DNA from: Nymphaea colorata
Lineage: Eukaryota; Streptophyta; Magnoliopsida; Nymphaeales; Nymphaeaceae
Assembly: GCF_008831285.2 (NCBI RefSeq)
Contig: NC_045151.1
Coordinates: 8,013,682 to 8,077,681 of the forward strand
DNA: 64,000 nt
Direction: 5' to 3'
Shown: piece after piece, positions 25,941-37,929 of the stretch
How positions within the stretch are numbered: the first letter of the stretch is position 1
How the letters are laid out: every line of letters starts with the position of its first letter
Program-made: the position numbers and the translations under genes
Notes under the pieces: generated by a model
What the model saw: the letters and a program-made list of their open reading frames with translations, nothing else
What the model was told of the DNA's origin: nothing
The model's database searches: none

Positions 25941-28077
25941 TACAATCCAAGATAGAAGGCGTCAGACCCATAACAAGCGGGGTTTGTTAGAAAAATCTGT
26001 TCCTGCCCACGACTTGAAAAGTCGAGGACCTAGAAAAACCACGTTTTTACCTTAACTGCATGTGATTTTTGAAAAATTTACCCAATTTTGAGTTTTTAAC
26101 TGCATACTCTTGAACCCACTATAAACCATTTATTTAAAAATTAACAAATATTTATTTTTTTAAAGAAGGTCGTTCGAGCTTTTCTTTTCTTGAAGTACGA
26201 TCAATATGTGTGGAATCAGACGAAGCGATTGTTGAGATTCGTGCTGAAACATCCATTTTTCTTTATCGGAAACATATTTATTTTGACTTCTCCACCTTGG
26301 CTCCGTGCTTCCATTGCACCTGCGACTAATGTAAATGGTGGAGAAATGGATTGACTGCATTGAATAGTCATCTTGCATCGGTAGACTTTGGTGGAGACAT
26401 CGATCGACTGCATTAAATAGTCATCTTGCGTTGGTAGACTTAAGAAAGAAACAGTTTCTCCACTCATAATTAACGAACAATGTTGCCCGTGCTTGTCGAC
26501 GACGGTAGGTAGACCGTGGAGAGAGACGGCTGTTTTGCCCACGGCGGACGTCATCGCCGGTTTATTCAATCCCACAAAAGTTGTTAGGGGGCGTGAAGGG
26601 ATGTTTAGGAGCATAGCCTCCAATTTTTTCCGTTAGAAGGGCTGTGAATTATAGGTAGTAACATTTTTTCAAAATTTTTATATAAACTAAATGAATTTTT
26701 TTTAAAACTACATGTAAATTTTTTTTTTCTTTTTTGAAAATTCAAGGAGGGTCACTGGCGGGCCCCCCTTGGCGATGTCGCCGATCAATATCAAGCTATA
26801 TTGTTGAGCCAGACAAAGTGATGTGATGCTCACACCAGTTCAAAATATTAATTTTATTTTTGTATACAAATTTTTTATTAATTTTCAGTTTTTTTTTTTT
26901 TTATATACGATCGTCCCTTAAATTCAAAGTATCTCTCAAACAAAAATTTCTAGCTTCGCCACTGCGGTGGTTGGTGATGGTGATGTAGAATTTCTCTAAG
27001 ATCAGCACCCACCGCTGGCCTCACCTTCCATACTTGTTGGAAACCTTTGTATGCTATGCGAGAAAATCCCACAACTGTGGAAAAGCAATCCTATTTCGAG
27101 TCCTTCCGATAACTTGACGAACTGCGCCTACGCAGTCGTGGAGTCAAGCAGGCTCTTGATGGCAAGGCCTGCGGCCCACTCACTATGCCTACCGGAGCAG
27201 AAAGAATCCACGCCAGGCCGCCTTCTAGGCATTGTTTAACTGGTTAAAAGTGTCAACCAGGCCTACCCTCAGTTTGGACGATCTGCTCGTGGTATTAAAA
27301 GCAGCTTAACACGTTCCCCATCCTTAAATTTTTCGACGGCTGAATCCAATCACTACAGCTTTCTTAAATAACATATGGACAACCAAACATATGATTGGCC
27401 TTGATCCTCGCATGTGATGATATGCATACATAAATTTGAATTTAGGAACCAAAGGCTGATAAATGCAGCATCATCTTACAAAAGGATCTTGCAGTGATTT
27501 GTTGGCTCTATGTCAGAATAATGTCTCCCTTGCACATTCATGGTGTCACTAACTTTGGTTACCTCTATTTCAGAATTATGTTGACCCAAATAAATGATAT
27601 GAAAAATGTTAATAAAATATATTTCAGGTAGATTTTGAGAACTTCGAAGAAGATTACGACTTCACACTTGGGGTGCATCTCCTCTGATCTGTAACCTACC
27701 AGAGATTTACCAAACCCATTGCTCTTATCAACAAAAAGATAAAATGAAACAACACCCAAAGCGTGTATTATATTTTTGAAAGCATTTTGAGTTCTCCAGC
27801 CTGCTGCCACCGTTAGATATCCAAACAAAGTTATATCCCAAACCCAAACGTTTCAGACCAGACCAGACCACTAACAGATGTTGCCATTGCTACGTAAGGA
27901 AGGTGACTCCCTCCTCCAACGTTTAAAAAAAAAACCATGGGGGTGGCGGTTGCTGCTCCCCCTTTTTTTCACATTGAGGAAAGACGGTTGCCACCCCAGA
28001 ATGCGCCATAGATTGGGGCGTTGGCGGTTGCCGACCCCAGGCGATACCCCTCCACACCCTAAATTATGTCACAGCAG
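25941..28077. other. Repetitive or unassigned sequence
   Basis: A 53-bp tandem duplication (26337-26389 and 26390-26442) lies inside a minus-strand frame at 26623-26216, so that frame is probably not an intact gene. T-rich stretches lie at 26695-26735 and 26885-26905. The segment 26950-27250 is GC-richer but has no recognised coding content. Confidence 0.4.
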
Positions 28078-28113
28078 CATCAAGAGGTGGCGACCGACTG
28101 CTGCCTCTTGATG
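28078..28113. repeat. 10-bp perfect inverted repeat
   Basis: CATCAAGAGG (28078-28087) is matched by CCTCTTGATG (28104-28113) with a 16-base loop. It is followed by a run of 14 A. It lies in the presumed leader upstream of the VPS18-like remnant. Confidence 0.85.
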
Positions 28114-28392
28114 AACAAAAAAAAAAAAAAGTGGCGTTACGATCATTTCCGTTCGACCCATCAACAGAACGAGATATCCGATAAACTCTTCACCGCTTCC
28201 CCTCACCTTCCTCGTCAATCTTCTCACGGCCTGACTGATCTTATTTCCTTTCCGGCGCTTCCTCGCCGGCGATCGCCACATACTCTGATCGCGTTCCCTG
28301 ACGTTATTTATTCGTTCATCGGTCGTGAAAATCGACGGAGCATTGATCACGCCCATTGCCCGAGCAGCAAAGAAAGACGATTAGCGGGAGGC

Positions 28393-29920
28393 ATATCTTT
28401 TCCGGCAGACAAGCTCGAAAGGTACGGGGCCAAGGGTCATGGCGACGTGTATGGCAGCAGGGAAGAACGTCATCGTGATCGGGACGAGCAAGGGTTGGCT
28501 TATCAGGCATGATTTCGGAGGCCCAGATTCTTACGTTAACCTTTCGTTCGATAATTTGGTAGACAATCTTGTAATCTTGATGGATTGCGTCATCTGTTCA
28601 TACATTGTTTAATTTTTTAGTGCAGTATACCGTTCAGTTACGACATTCTGATCTTGATGAATCGAATCATGCCGTCATCTCATATGCTTTTAATTTGCAA
28701 GTGCATTGTTCCTTTCAGCTATTTAACAATCGTAATAGTGATCGCATCATTCCTTCTCTGTTTAGTATTGTCCTCAGGGCACACAATGATCGCCGTTTTC
28801 TTGTGCAAGTAATCTGCGATCGTTAAGAAACTCATACCGCTTCTTTTGTTCGTGAACAATTCTCTTTAGCTGTCTTTTTGTTGACGGTCCTAAAGTTTAA
28901 GACGCTTGGATTCGTCAAGACTGCGGCCAAAGTAGTCATATTTTCTATGAACTTCAGATATATTTGGCACTAGACACGGCGCAATGCACAAACAATGTGT
29001 TCGGTTATGGATCGAAACATTAGTATGTTTGCTTTTTTCTTTCTTAGGATCCGTTTTCACAGGACTTGGAGAATTGATTCAAAGAACCCTTTATCAACAT
29101 CATTTTTTGATCGCTGGTATGCATCTCTTGACTCCTTTTCTGTTTTTAGCATAACCTAAAAATGTTGTTACCAGAAAATCTAAAAGCGGATTATGTCTTG
29201 GCTAAGCTATTCCCTCGTATTTCTAGAATAGGGACACTGAAATTCTGCATGATATTATGGTTATGAAGATCAATTAAATTACGAGCCCATGCTTTCGTAC
29301 TCTATTTGATTAAAGCCAAGCAGTTGCGGTAAAAAGATTGATATATGGTATCCAACAGTTATCTTGTTTTCGATTAACCTGTATGGTGCGGTTGACCATG
29401 GACACACCGAGCACTCGGTCAAATTACCTGAAAGGAAGCGTTCTTTTCTATTTTGATTTCCTTTACCGTCGTACTCCATGCCAATGTTTGTAGCTTTCTA
29501 TCCATCCATGTGTGTGGCTGTAGATCTGGATCTTTCGTCCAGCAGAATGGGAGATCAACCTGTACACAGTGTGTTCCAGTATCCTGGTGGCTGTCATAAT
29601 ATAGCAACTGTCCTTTGCACTGGAAGAGCTGAGACATTCTACATACATGCAAAATGGCGCAAGCCTCAAATCTTTGCCAAATTGAAGGGGCTCATGGTCA
29701 ATGCTGTTGCTTGGAACAGGCAATAGATAACAGAAGGTGGTTTCTTTACATAACGTTATTTTAATTTTTACAGGTCCAGATTTGGATCATGATATTATGG
29801 CATCCTATCCCATTTTATTTCCTATATTTAACACAATTTTTCTGCATAAAGCTTCTACAAGGGAAGTGATTGTTGGGACTGACAACTGGCACCTGTTCTC
29901 AGACTTGTCCAGCCAAACAT
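28393..29920 (+). pseudogene. VPS18: VPS18-like (Pep3/deep orange family) 5' gene fragment
   Basis: VPS18 is a core subunit of the HOPS and CORVET tethering complexes at vacuole and endosome, about 1000 residues long in plants. Three N-terminal exons are visible. Exon 1 (28393-28534) reads ADKLERYGAKG, then, after a frame change near 28440, TCMAAGKNVIVIGTSKGW and LIRHDFG. Exon 2 (29524-29736), after the acceptor GGCTGTAG, contains QYPGGCHNIATV, AETFYIHAKW, KLKGLMVNAVAWNRQ and ITE. Exon 3 (from 29852) reads STREVIVGTDNWHLF. These match the plant VPS18 N-terminus in order. The exon 2 to exon 3 phase is kept. Breaks: the frameshift, an in-frame TAG at 29724-29726, and a damaged exon 1 donor. Introns are retained, so this is a DNA-level copy, not a retrocopy. 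The other roughly 85 percent of the gene is absent from the window. Confidence 0.85.
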
Positions 29921-30840
29921 GCGTATTTGATTTTTTCATGAAAACAAAAGTTTTTTTGTAGTTCGATTTTACCGTTAGCATGTTTCAACTTAGATTCAGT
30001 TTATGTACCTATCATGAAACTATTTCAAGTGATTTGTAACAATTGTTTGCAAAGGTTCCTCTTGGTCTTGCATGCATGGGATCTTCTTTATTGGTGCCAT
30101 ACAAGTAATGCTGCCCACGATGTATTGTAGCTTCCTATAACCATTTGGACATTCAGTCAAGGGCAAGAAGAGAAGGAATATCAGTGGCATAGAATGCAAC
30201 GAGGTCATAGAGCATGTCTTGGTTTGCACACGGAGCAAGAATGTCTTTACATTATATTTGTTGTAGTATATAGTTGGAAATGTGTTCACGGCCCCTTCAA
30301 TTATGTTTTGTTTTCTCGGTAAGCATCTTTCTGTTGACAACTTGATGTTGGAGGATGCACCAGTAGTAGGTGTAAGGCTACACCGTTTTTAAATTGTCGA
30401 GTGCCTAGTTGATGTCATGTCACCATAAATAAACAAAGGTAGAAATTTGCTTTATCGACATTACCAGAATATCATGATGTTGTGGGGGTTACGCAAGAGG
30501 ACATATTTACTTCTCAAAATTTTGGGGCTGCATCTTTCTTCTCTAACCTTATTTCATTAACATAAATATGAGTGTCATTTTTGTGGTGAAATCCCTGAGT
30601 GGTTATAAGCTCTTGTAGCAACACAAAGATTAATTATAAATGCTTACGACTATCAATAGTCATCTTGTGCTTATGTCTTGACTAACTCTATTGCCTATTT
30701 TGATGTTTCTTTCTTTCACATTTATAGTGATTCTAGGATTTGATGTATTGAGCTTGTGGAGGGGAGTGAAAATTGGGACGCAATGCCGTTGTGATTTCTT
30801 ATTTGTGAAAGAACATAAATGAGAGACTCATACACACCCA
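29921..30840. other. No gene seen downstream of the VPS18-like fragment
   Basis: AT-rich sequence. I looked for further VPS18 exons and found none readable here, so the copied segment probably ends close to 29920. Confidence 0.4.
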
Positions 30841-32947
30841 CTTGGAATGCGGACAGAAGCACTGAAACACGGACAGAAGCACAGGGACTATCACAGAGTA
30901 GGGGTATTATGCGTACGTATAGCCGTCGACGTCGAGGGGTCAGCGCACAATAGGACAATAACCAGTAGATCAAGGACGGAGATCAGAGGTGGATGGTTCG
31001 GGCAGATGAAGACTGCATCAGCTGAAAGGAGCTGAGACAGATTGGGCACAACCAAGTGTGCGTCCGGGCCAGGCTTAGCTAACAGGAGCTTAGGCTAACT
31101 TGAGTGCGTCGCGTTTGGGTTCAAGCCCAGACCGAGTCATTGTATTCGTTTGTGTTTTGGTTTTGTTTGAGTCAGGTCTTGTACTCGTCTTAGTTCGAGA
31201 CAGCGGGTTAAACTTGAGACAGTCCAGTGGTATATAAGCTGGAGACTGCGCCAAAACTTTAACTTTTGACATTTGAATCAATAAAATTGATATTTTCTCC
31301 CGCGTGAAGGCCAGACCACTAGATTGTGGCGCCAAAGTCTTAGCCGACGAGGAACACTCACCAGAGAAGGAATACCATGTGCAGAACCAGAGAGGAGGAG
31401 CTAGGAACTCCACCAAAACTGCAGGCGACGTCATTTCTAAGCAGCTGAGCAAATTCTAACCAAGGTACAGACGTTCATCACAGCAGCATCTAGAGGCCAG
31501 GATGGAGGAAGGATAGATCTGATTGTGAGCCCAGATGCCGATCGATTTGATTAATTGCAAACTGTTGCACGACAGCCAGAGATCAACTCTACCGGTAAGA
31601 ATTCTCACTCCATAGATTCCTTACCATGGATTGATCCGTTAATCCGATCAAAAGAGGGAAACTGAAGTTGATACTCTGAGTGATTCGAGACCATCCCGTC
31701 TAACGCAAGGAACAGATCGATCAGATCCATCCTAGATCGAAGGATTAAGCAAGAGATTAGGTCCTGACGAGATCAGGCGAGAGCGACTGCCAACTTCGGC
31801 AGATCGCCTAACGTCTGGCTTAGATCGATCTTTTCTTTGGTTGAATCGATCTTAATCCGACGTATTGTGATCATGTTTGCTGAATTTACATCTGCGTCGA
31901 GCTACGGAGGAGTTTTATCCAGCAGATCAAGTTGTTGTGCGAAGAAGACATGTTACAGGTTCTGAAACAATCGTGACAGAATTGCCTAATCAGAGGCGAA
32001 TTTCTAGCGATCGAAATCCGACCAAAGGACGGCATTAGATCCATTGAGTTTGTAAGTAAAAGATCAACCTTCTAATAAATTTTGACCTCAGTCGGAGTTG
32101 AATTGGCCAACTAACCGAAGCCGATCGAAATCGCGGCGGTGATTGGCCAAAATCGGCGACGTTGTTCTTACGACGACTAGAATTGGGGCTGGATTTCATC
32201 ACCAACGAATGGTTGACTGGGAGTGAGTTTGGATCTAAAACTTTGGGCGTTTGATCCTCAACATCTGGGCTATCACTGGTCCAAATTTCAGCTCAATCCG
32301 AGCTACGGTCAAATTTTGGTGAATTTTTGAACGAGACTGACTCCAAAACATCGTCTGAACCCTGCGACCACCTGATTCAGGCAGAATCAGGTGCTACTTC
32401 AAGCGCAACAAGTCCTCAGTTGGAAGCGACTTTCGAGCTAGTTTTTGGAGCATCTAATCCTCCAGATCTTAGCTTTCTTTCAAACTAGATTTCATGGATT
32501 TTGGAGATCTATACGCTGAGATATGAATTTTTGAAGCAGTAGAGGTCTGACGCTGATTTTACACCTGCGAGAGTGATTCTTGCCAGTTTCCCCAACTTTT
32601 GTTAAAGATTTGGGTGAAATCAATCCTCTGGTGCATTCTCCATGACTCGAGCTATGTTTAATTGAAGAATTAGCCTTTGCTTTATAGCTTGATTCATTTG
32701 CAGCTTCATATCGATTGTTGTTCGTCGCTGTGGAGAACTGGTTCATAAGTTGAACCTGTACTTTTGAAGAGCGCGCTGCCGGTGCTGAACGAGCACCTGC
32801 TGCCCCCTATGCCATCATTCAACAGGGGTTAATTCCATCCTTGGTGATGCTCCTTACCTCCTAAAATCTCCATTCTATCACTGTAATCTTGCCTACAGTG
32901 ACTGCGGATTCTGCTAGTGTCTATGACAGAAAAAGAACGAGGAGGAA
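30841..32947. other. Probable LTR-derived sequence, unassigned
   Basis: 30841-31440 has promoter-like organisation: GTGGTATATAAGCTGG near 31230, an AATAAAA near 31279, then GC-richer sequence. 31440-32760 is repetitive in GATCGAT, AGATCC and CGATC words. Near 32799 the sequence TGCTGCCCCCTATGCC through AACAGGGGTTAATTCC resembles the start of the gypsy LTR at 36422. No complete LTR or coding region could be delimited. Confidence 0.35.
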
Positions 32948-33140
32948 TGTAATCACCCCAAATTTTTCTAAAGGACAATGATGTTTTATCCAAATGCGAA
33001 ATTCAAATTTAGGCACAAGATTTCCAAAATACTACTCTCAGATCCAAATTAAATCCAAAATAGAACTCTCAGATCCAAATTAAATCCAAAATACTACTTT
33101 TAGATCCAAAACCCAAGTTCAGATCCAAATCAATCATTTA

Positions 33141-33555
33141 AGACCGATTTGCCCCTCCTTTTGACCAAAAAACCTTCTTTTAGAGGGTGATTTTAGTCTT
33201 TTTTAAACAAGACCGATTTGTCCCTCCTTTTGACCAAAAAACCTCCTTTTAGAGGGTGATTTTAGTCTTTTTTTAAACAAGACCGATTTGCCCCTCCTTT
33301 TGACCAAAAAACCTCTTTTAGAGGGTGATTTTAGTCTTTTTTTTAAACAAAACCGATTTGCCCCTCCTTTTGACCAAAAAACCTCCTTTAGATGGTGATT
33401 TTAGTCTTTTTCAAACAAGACCGATTTGCCCCTCCTTTTGACCAAAAAACCTTCTTTTAAAGGGTGATTTTAGTCTTTTTTAAACAAGACCGATTTGCCC
33501 TTCCTTTTGGCCAAAAAATCTCCTTTTGGAGGGTGATTTTAGTCTTTTTAGGTCA
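33141..33555 (+). repeat. Six tandem copies of a 68-70 bp unit
   Basis: Units start AGACCGATTTGCCCCTCC (third-from-last copy AAACCG) at 33141, 33210, 33280, 33350, 33418 and 33487. They contain TTTTGACCAAAAAACCTCC and end with AGGGTGATTTTAGTC and a T-run of variable length. Length differences sit mainly in the T-run. The units are contiguous with no spacers, so this is not a CRISPR-like array. Confidence 0.95.
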
Positions 33556-33590
33556 AAAAATTCAAATTTTGGGTTTTGGCTCCAAAATCC

Positions 33591-33600
33591 TCTATAAATA
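33591..33600 (+). promoter_or_regulatory. TATA box of the solo LTR
   Basis: CTATAAATA follows the tandem array and is followed by a leader containing a CT repeat (33690-33709). In LTRs this arrangement marks the U3/R promoter. Placement is by sequence only. Confidence 0.6.
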
Positions 33601-33949
33601 CCCCCCCATATCCCCCCTCTTGGGCAAGATTGGTCCTTGGGAGAAACTCTAGTGTATTCTCACTTGAAGACTTAGAGTTTCTCTTGAGCTCTCTCTCTCT
33701 CTCTCTCTTCCTCTTTTCATTTCCTTCTCCAACTTAGAGCAAGCACTTTTGGAGCTTCATTCAAAAGGGGATCTTCAAGTGAAGGTGTTCATCTTCCTTA
33801 AGTTATTTCCCATTAGAGGTATGTAATCTTCATCTCTCTCATTTCTCTCTTCTTTCTTTTCATTAATGTTCTTATTATTATGTTATTTCTTTCTCTTAAA
33901 CATAGTGTTGTTGTTGTTTTCATTTTTTTTTTCTCATCTTCATCTCCCC

Positions 33950-34720
33950 ATGGCCAAAGGAGATAGCACTCAACCTCTTTTTAGAGACAAGAGGCTATGC
34001 TCAAATGCACCGGGAGCATGAGAAAATGAGATGATATTTTATTTTATGATTAAATCATGCTCTTTCAAGTATTCTTGTTGTTCTTGTTCTTTCTCTTTCT
34101 TCTCTTCAATATATATTCTTGTTGTTGTTATTCTTTTCCTTAATGAATATATTTTTGTTGTTATTGTTATTTCATTTCTTCAATATAGTCTTGTCCTTGT
34201 TATTTTCTTTTTTTTCTCTTCTTCCTCTTCCCATGACCAAAGGAGATAACCCTCAATCTCTTTTTAGAGACAAGAGGCTATGCTCAAGTGCATTGGGAGT
34301 GTGAAAAGATGAGAAGATCTTTCGTTTCATGATTGAATCATGTTTTCTCTTTTATTAAATATAACATTGTATCTCTTTCTATATTTTCTTCTCATCTTCA
34401 TCTCCCCACGGTTAAAAAAGGTAGATCTCAATCTCTTTTTAGAGACAAGAGGCTATACTCAAAGTGCACCGGGAGCATGGAAAGATGAGATGATCTTTCA
34501 TTTTAATCATGTCCTTTCTTTTCATGAATACATTCTTATTGTTTTTTTTTTTTGTTTCATCTCATTTTCCTCTCTTCCTCATTTCTCCATGGCCAAAAGA
34601 GATAGCTCTCAATCTCTATTTTAGAGTCAAGAGGCTATACTCAAGTGCACCGGGAACATGAGAAGATGAAGTGGTATATCAATTCATAGTTACATCATGT
34701 CTTCCCTCCTAATTGAACTT
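33950..34720 (+). repeat. Four imperfect copies of a CTCTTTTTAGAGACAAGAGG repeat
   Basis: Copies centred near 33980, 34260, 34435 and 34615 each contain GGCCAAAGGAGATA (or a variant), the core CTCTTTTTAGAGACAAGAGG, CTATGCTCAAGTGCACCGGG and GATGAGATGAT. They are separated by TTGTTGTTATT-rich sequence of variable length. The core can fold (CTCT pairs AGAG; CTCTT pairs AAGAG). They lie in the presumed transcribed part of the LTR. Confidence 0.85.
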
Positions 34721-36421
34721 TGCTTTTTCCATCATTCTCTTTCTTTCTTTCATTCCTTGAATGTTATCTATAAATTATGCACGCATGATTGCTTGGTTCT
34801 TTACTTACATGTGAATGTATGGCGAGAATGAGAGTGTGGTTTGGGGACTCTTTATTTTCATATTAATTTTTGAGGTTGGGACTTGTCCAACCCGGGATAA
34901 ACCCTCACGAAAATGTACATGTTAATATGCATTTTCATGGCATTTTGCGCTAGATTCTTTCTTAATCATCGCATTAGGAACCCTAACGAGTGCTTCGTTA
35001 TGTTGCTTGTTTTCTTTCATACCCAATGGTGGAAGAAATATATCCCTTACAACAAACTAAATAATAACATTGTATACTTATATAAATCATATTTTCCAAA
35101 ACATTTTCAAAAAGAACCTTCTAATATGGCCTTAGGGACTTAGCTTAGACTCTTGCATGAGTCCAAGCTCCCCTCCGGCCCACATTAAATTTGAAGTTGG
35201 TAATTTTAAGTTGTTCCTTGATTTTTTTTAATCTTGTGAAGGTATGGATGTATACACATGTTATATACATTTATGCCAACATGATGACCCCCATCTTTCT
35301 CTCTCTATGCTTTCACTTTCTATTTTATAAATTTTCATATGTGCATGAATACGTATGTACATGTGTTCCATCTCCTCTCTTTCAAATATTTATTCCTCTT
35401 TTCAAGACAAATATCTTCTCTTATAACATTTCTCATACCCATATATGCGTATGATATTTTTCTTTTCCTCTAAAATCTCTCTTTCTCTTCGAATCAATAC
35501 ATCTTTTTCTCTTTATATGTGATGATATGTACACAAGTATGCATGTCTTTCTCTATATCTCTCTCTTTCCTTTCATAAGAGTGTTTTATCTCTTGTATTC
35601 TTCTTAACATTCTCATCTCATGAACTTTATATTTACCAACTTCAATAAGACCACAAATCAAGTAATGACCCAATATTGGAATCATGCTTGATGGTCTACA
35701 ATCTCTATCCATTTTCAAAAACTTTTTCTTCTTATATATAATAATTATAACAACGAAATCTTAGATGTATGTTGTGGTAGGAATGATATTAGATGAATGT
35801 TGTGGTAGGAATGTTTTACTTTTTTTCAATCATATAGGGTAAATGCATTCATGCATTCTCACCCACTTTATTTCACTTATGATCACAAGCACCTCTCTAA
35901 AAGAACTTAAGCAAGAAGGGATGAAGCTCTAGCTAGGTGATAACCGAATTAGAGCAAAATCTCAAACCTACTTAAAGTCTTAAGAGAACACTAAAGTGAT
36001 TTCAAAATGTTTTCACAAGTTTTTCAAATGATATTTACTAGTTTCACTTTTTCCTCAAAACATTTCACTTTTTCAAGCAATTCTTCAAGAACCTTTTCAA
36101 AAGTTTGAAACTCCAAACTTTCAATATTTTCTACACCGCATATAGAATAAAAAAGATGTTTAAGTTAAAACGAAATGCATCAATGATAAACATAGTCCTT
36201 GGGTTGATTACCCCCGGTAAAGGTGCCGAGAATGGTCGATCCTCGTACCGACGGGCGAGTCCCTTTCTTTCCTCTTTCAAAACAAAAACCTTATTTTTCT
36301 GGAGCACTCCAAAATCAATGAAAATTTTGGGATGCAAACAAGGAACTGTTCAGCAGGAAGATCATCGTGCTGCTGAGGAGCGGATCCTGGAAGAGACGTA
36401 TGCTGGCATCTAACCAACGTC

Positions 36422-37159
36422 TGTTACCCCCTATTCCATAATCAACAGGGGTTCCATACATGATTCGGAAAGTGCAAAACCTCCTTCCTTCTTTGTACTT
36501 CTGGGTTATAAGTTCTTGATATACTATATTCTTGTTGAGTTGAGGTGAATCGGAAGAGGACGATCCCAGCTGAAAAACGGTTGTAACAGTTGACTAAGGA
36601 GGAGATTGCTGTGGGAATACTGTTGAATACCGAGGAAGCTTTGGCTTTATCTCCTTGGTGAACGCTGGACTGGCTCCAACAAGGTACAATCGAACTCCCT
36701 ATAGCTGCATGGGAGGGTGTAATTCACTTCCAGCCAACCTTCGGGTTTGCAGCCATTAGGGAATCCTCCAAAGCTCATCTAGCGGAGGACACATTCCCAA
36801 GCTGCTGGATTTACCTAAGGCGAAGGGTGTGGATTGCTTGTTATAGGAATTGTATGTATGGTTTGGCATGGACTGAATGAATGTATATTGAGTGAGGAAG
36901 AGAGCTAAAATTGTATCGTTAACGCTTGTAAAGCCTCACACACAATTATTGACTGAAGTAGGAGAAGACTTGGGAAGGGAAATCTATCATTGTATTCCAG
37001 TCCTATGGGTTAAATTTCAGTCGGGGCTGCTGTCCGACTTAGGCTCGAAATTGTCATCCCTATTCTTTTATCCTCCTTCGGCATGTTCAACCCCAATAGA
37101 TCTTGGAAACCAACTGCAAATTGGTGTTCATACAACAGCTACAAGGTCAGGTCGCATCA
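36422..37159 (+). repeat. 5' LTR of the Ty3/gypsy element
   Basis: It starts TGTTACCCCC and ends GTCGCATCA, directly before the primer binding site. The right boundary is well supported by that site. The left boundary rests on the TG start and the change in composition. It does not resemble the presumed 3' LTR at 45925 beyond TGTTAC. Confidence 0.55.
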
Positions 37160-37160
37160 G

Positions 37161-37174
37161 TGGTATCAGAGCTG
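37161..37174 (+). other. Primer binding site (initiator tRNA-Met)
   Basis: TGGTATCAGAGC is complementary to the 3' end of plant initiator tRNA-Met, where reverse transcription of the gypsy element would start. It lies one base after the LTR end. Confidence 0.9.
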
Positions 37175-37230
37175 TTTTGGGGTAACTTGACATAGCCATG
37201 GTGAGAAAAGGCAAGTAGCCGAAAGCCGAG

Positions 37231-37929
37231 GTGATTCCTCACGGTGATGATGAAGTTGTTGCAGAGTTAGATTCTGAAAATGAAAAGATAGCTCAAATGG
37301 AGAGCAAAATGAATAGAATAGACAATAAGATGAATGACATAGACAGCAAGATGAATGGTATAGACAACAAGCTAGACCGAATAATGCACTTGATTACTGC
37401 GGTGACTACTTCAAATCAGCAGCTCAGCCAATGCATTGAGCAGGTTGAAAAAACTACACAAAGTGTGATAAATCGTGAGAATCATGGCAAAGCCAGATCT
37501 AATTCGCCTAGCACGTCTTATGATAAACAAAATGAACATGAAGGACCGATAAATATTAATATACTGAAAGAGCTAGAGAAACTAATAAATCGGTCTAAGG
37601 GAGTGCCGAGTTTGGGAGATAGGCATGATGGGCTAGATCAACCTAATCATAGGGTTGAATTTCAAGAGGAATGCCATCCACCAACAGTCCATGATCATCA
37701 TATACCAGTTTGGGAGGACCTTGAGGAAGCACATAGGCCGGTTAATGATAGGAGAAAACCGATAGGGCGTCAAGGGAGAGAAAACCGCAATTACATTGAT
37801 GCAAGGGCACCAGCACTAAAGATCGAATTTTCGAGATTTAGTGGGCAGAAAACTCATTGAGTTTTCAAGGCTGAGAAGTATTTTCAGTGTCAAAGCATAC
37901 CACAAGATCAAAAAATTACTTACGCTAGG
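37231..37929 (+). pseudogene. gypsy gag, N-terminal part
   Basis: Gag forms the virus-like particle around the element RNA. The N-terminus contains a short coiled-coil (about residues 18-53) of near-heptad repeats such as KMNRIDN, KMNDIDS and KMNGIDN. A polar linker follows, then the capsid start ALKIEFSRFSGQ. A TGA at 37858-37860 replaces the tryptophan usual in this motif, and the frame continues as VFKAEKYFQC to 37929, where the inner element begins. The frame resumes at 43498 in the same phase. Confidence 0.85.
37925..37929 (+). other. Target duplication CTAGG, left copy
   Basis: This 5-bp copy immediately precedes the inner LTR (TGATACGG) and matches 43493-43497 exactly. The pair marks the integration site of the inner element within gypsy gag. 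Confidence 0.9.

Larger units (their letters stand above)
32948..36340 (+). mobile_element. Solo LTR, 3.4 kb, with 5-bp target duplication
   Basis: It begins TGTAATCACCCC and ends GATGCAAACA, the TG...CA form of an LTR. It is flanked on both sides by AGGAA (32943-32947 and 36341-36345), the 5-bp duplication left by integrase. No retrotransposon genes lie inside, so it is one LTR left after recombination between the two LTRs of a full element. Inside are a 68-70 bp tandem array, a TATA box followed by a CT tract, and a second repeat array. The TGTAATCACCCC start and large size suggest a large Ty3/gypsy chromovirus-like family; that assignment is inference. Confidence 0.8.

Noticed and set aside
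26216-26623. 135-codon minus-strand frame
   Set aside because: Spans a 53-bp tandem duplication that is not a multiple of three and has no recognisable domain.
26950-27250. GC-richer segment as a possible organellar DNA insertion
   Set aside because: No organellar gene could be recognised; composition alone is not evidence.
33141-33555. CRISPR-like array
   Set aside because: Units are directly contiguous without unique spacers and lie in a plant LTR; it is a tandem repeat.
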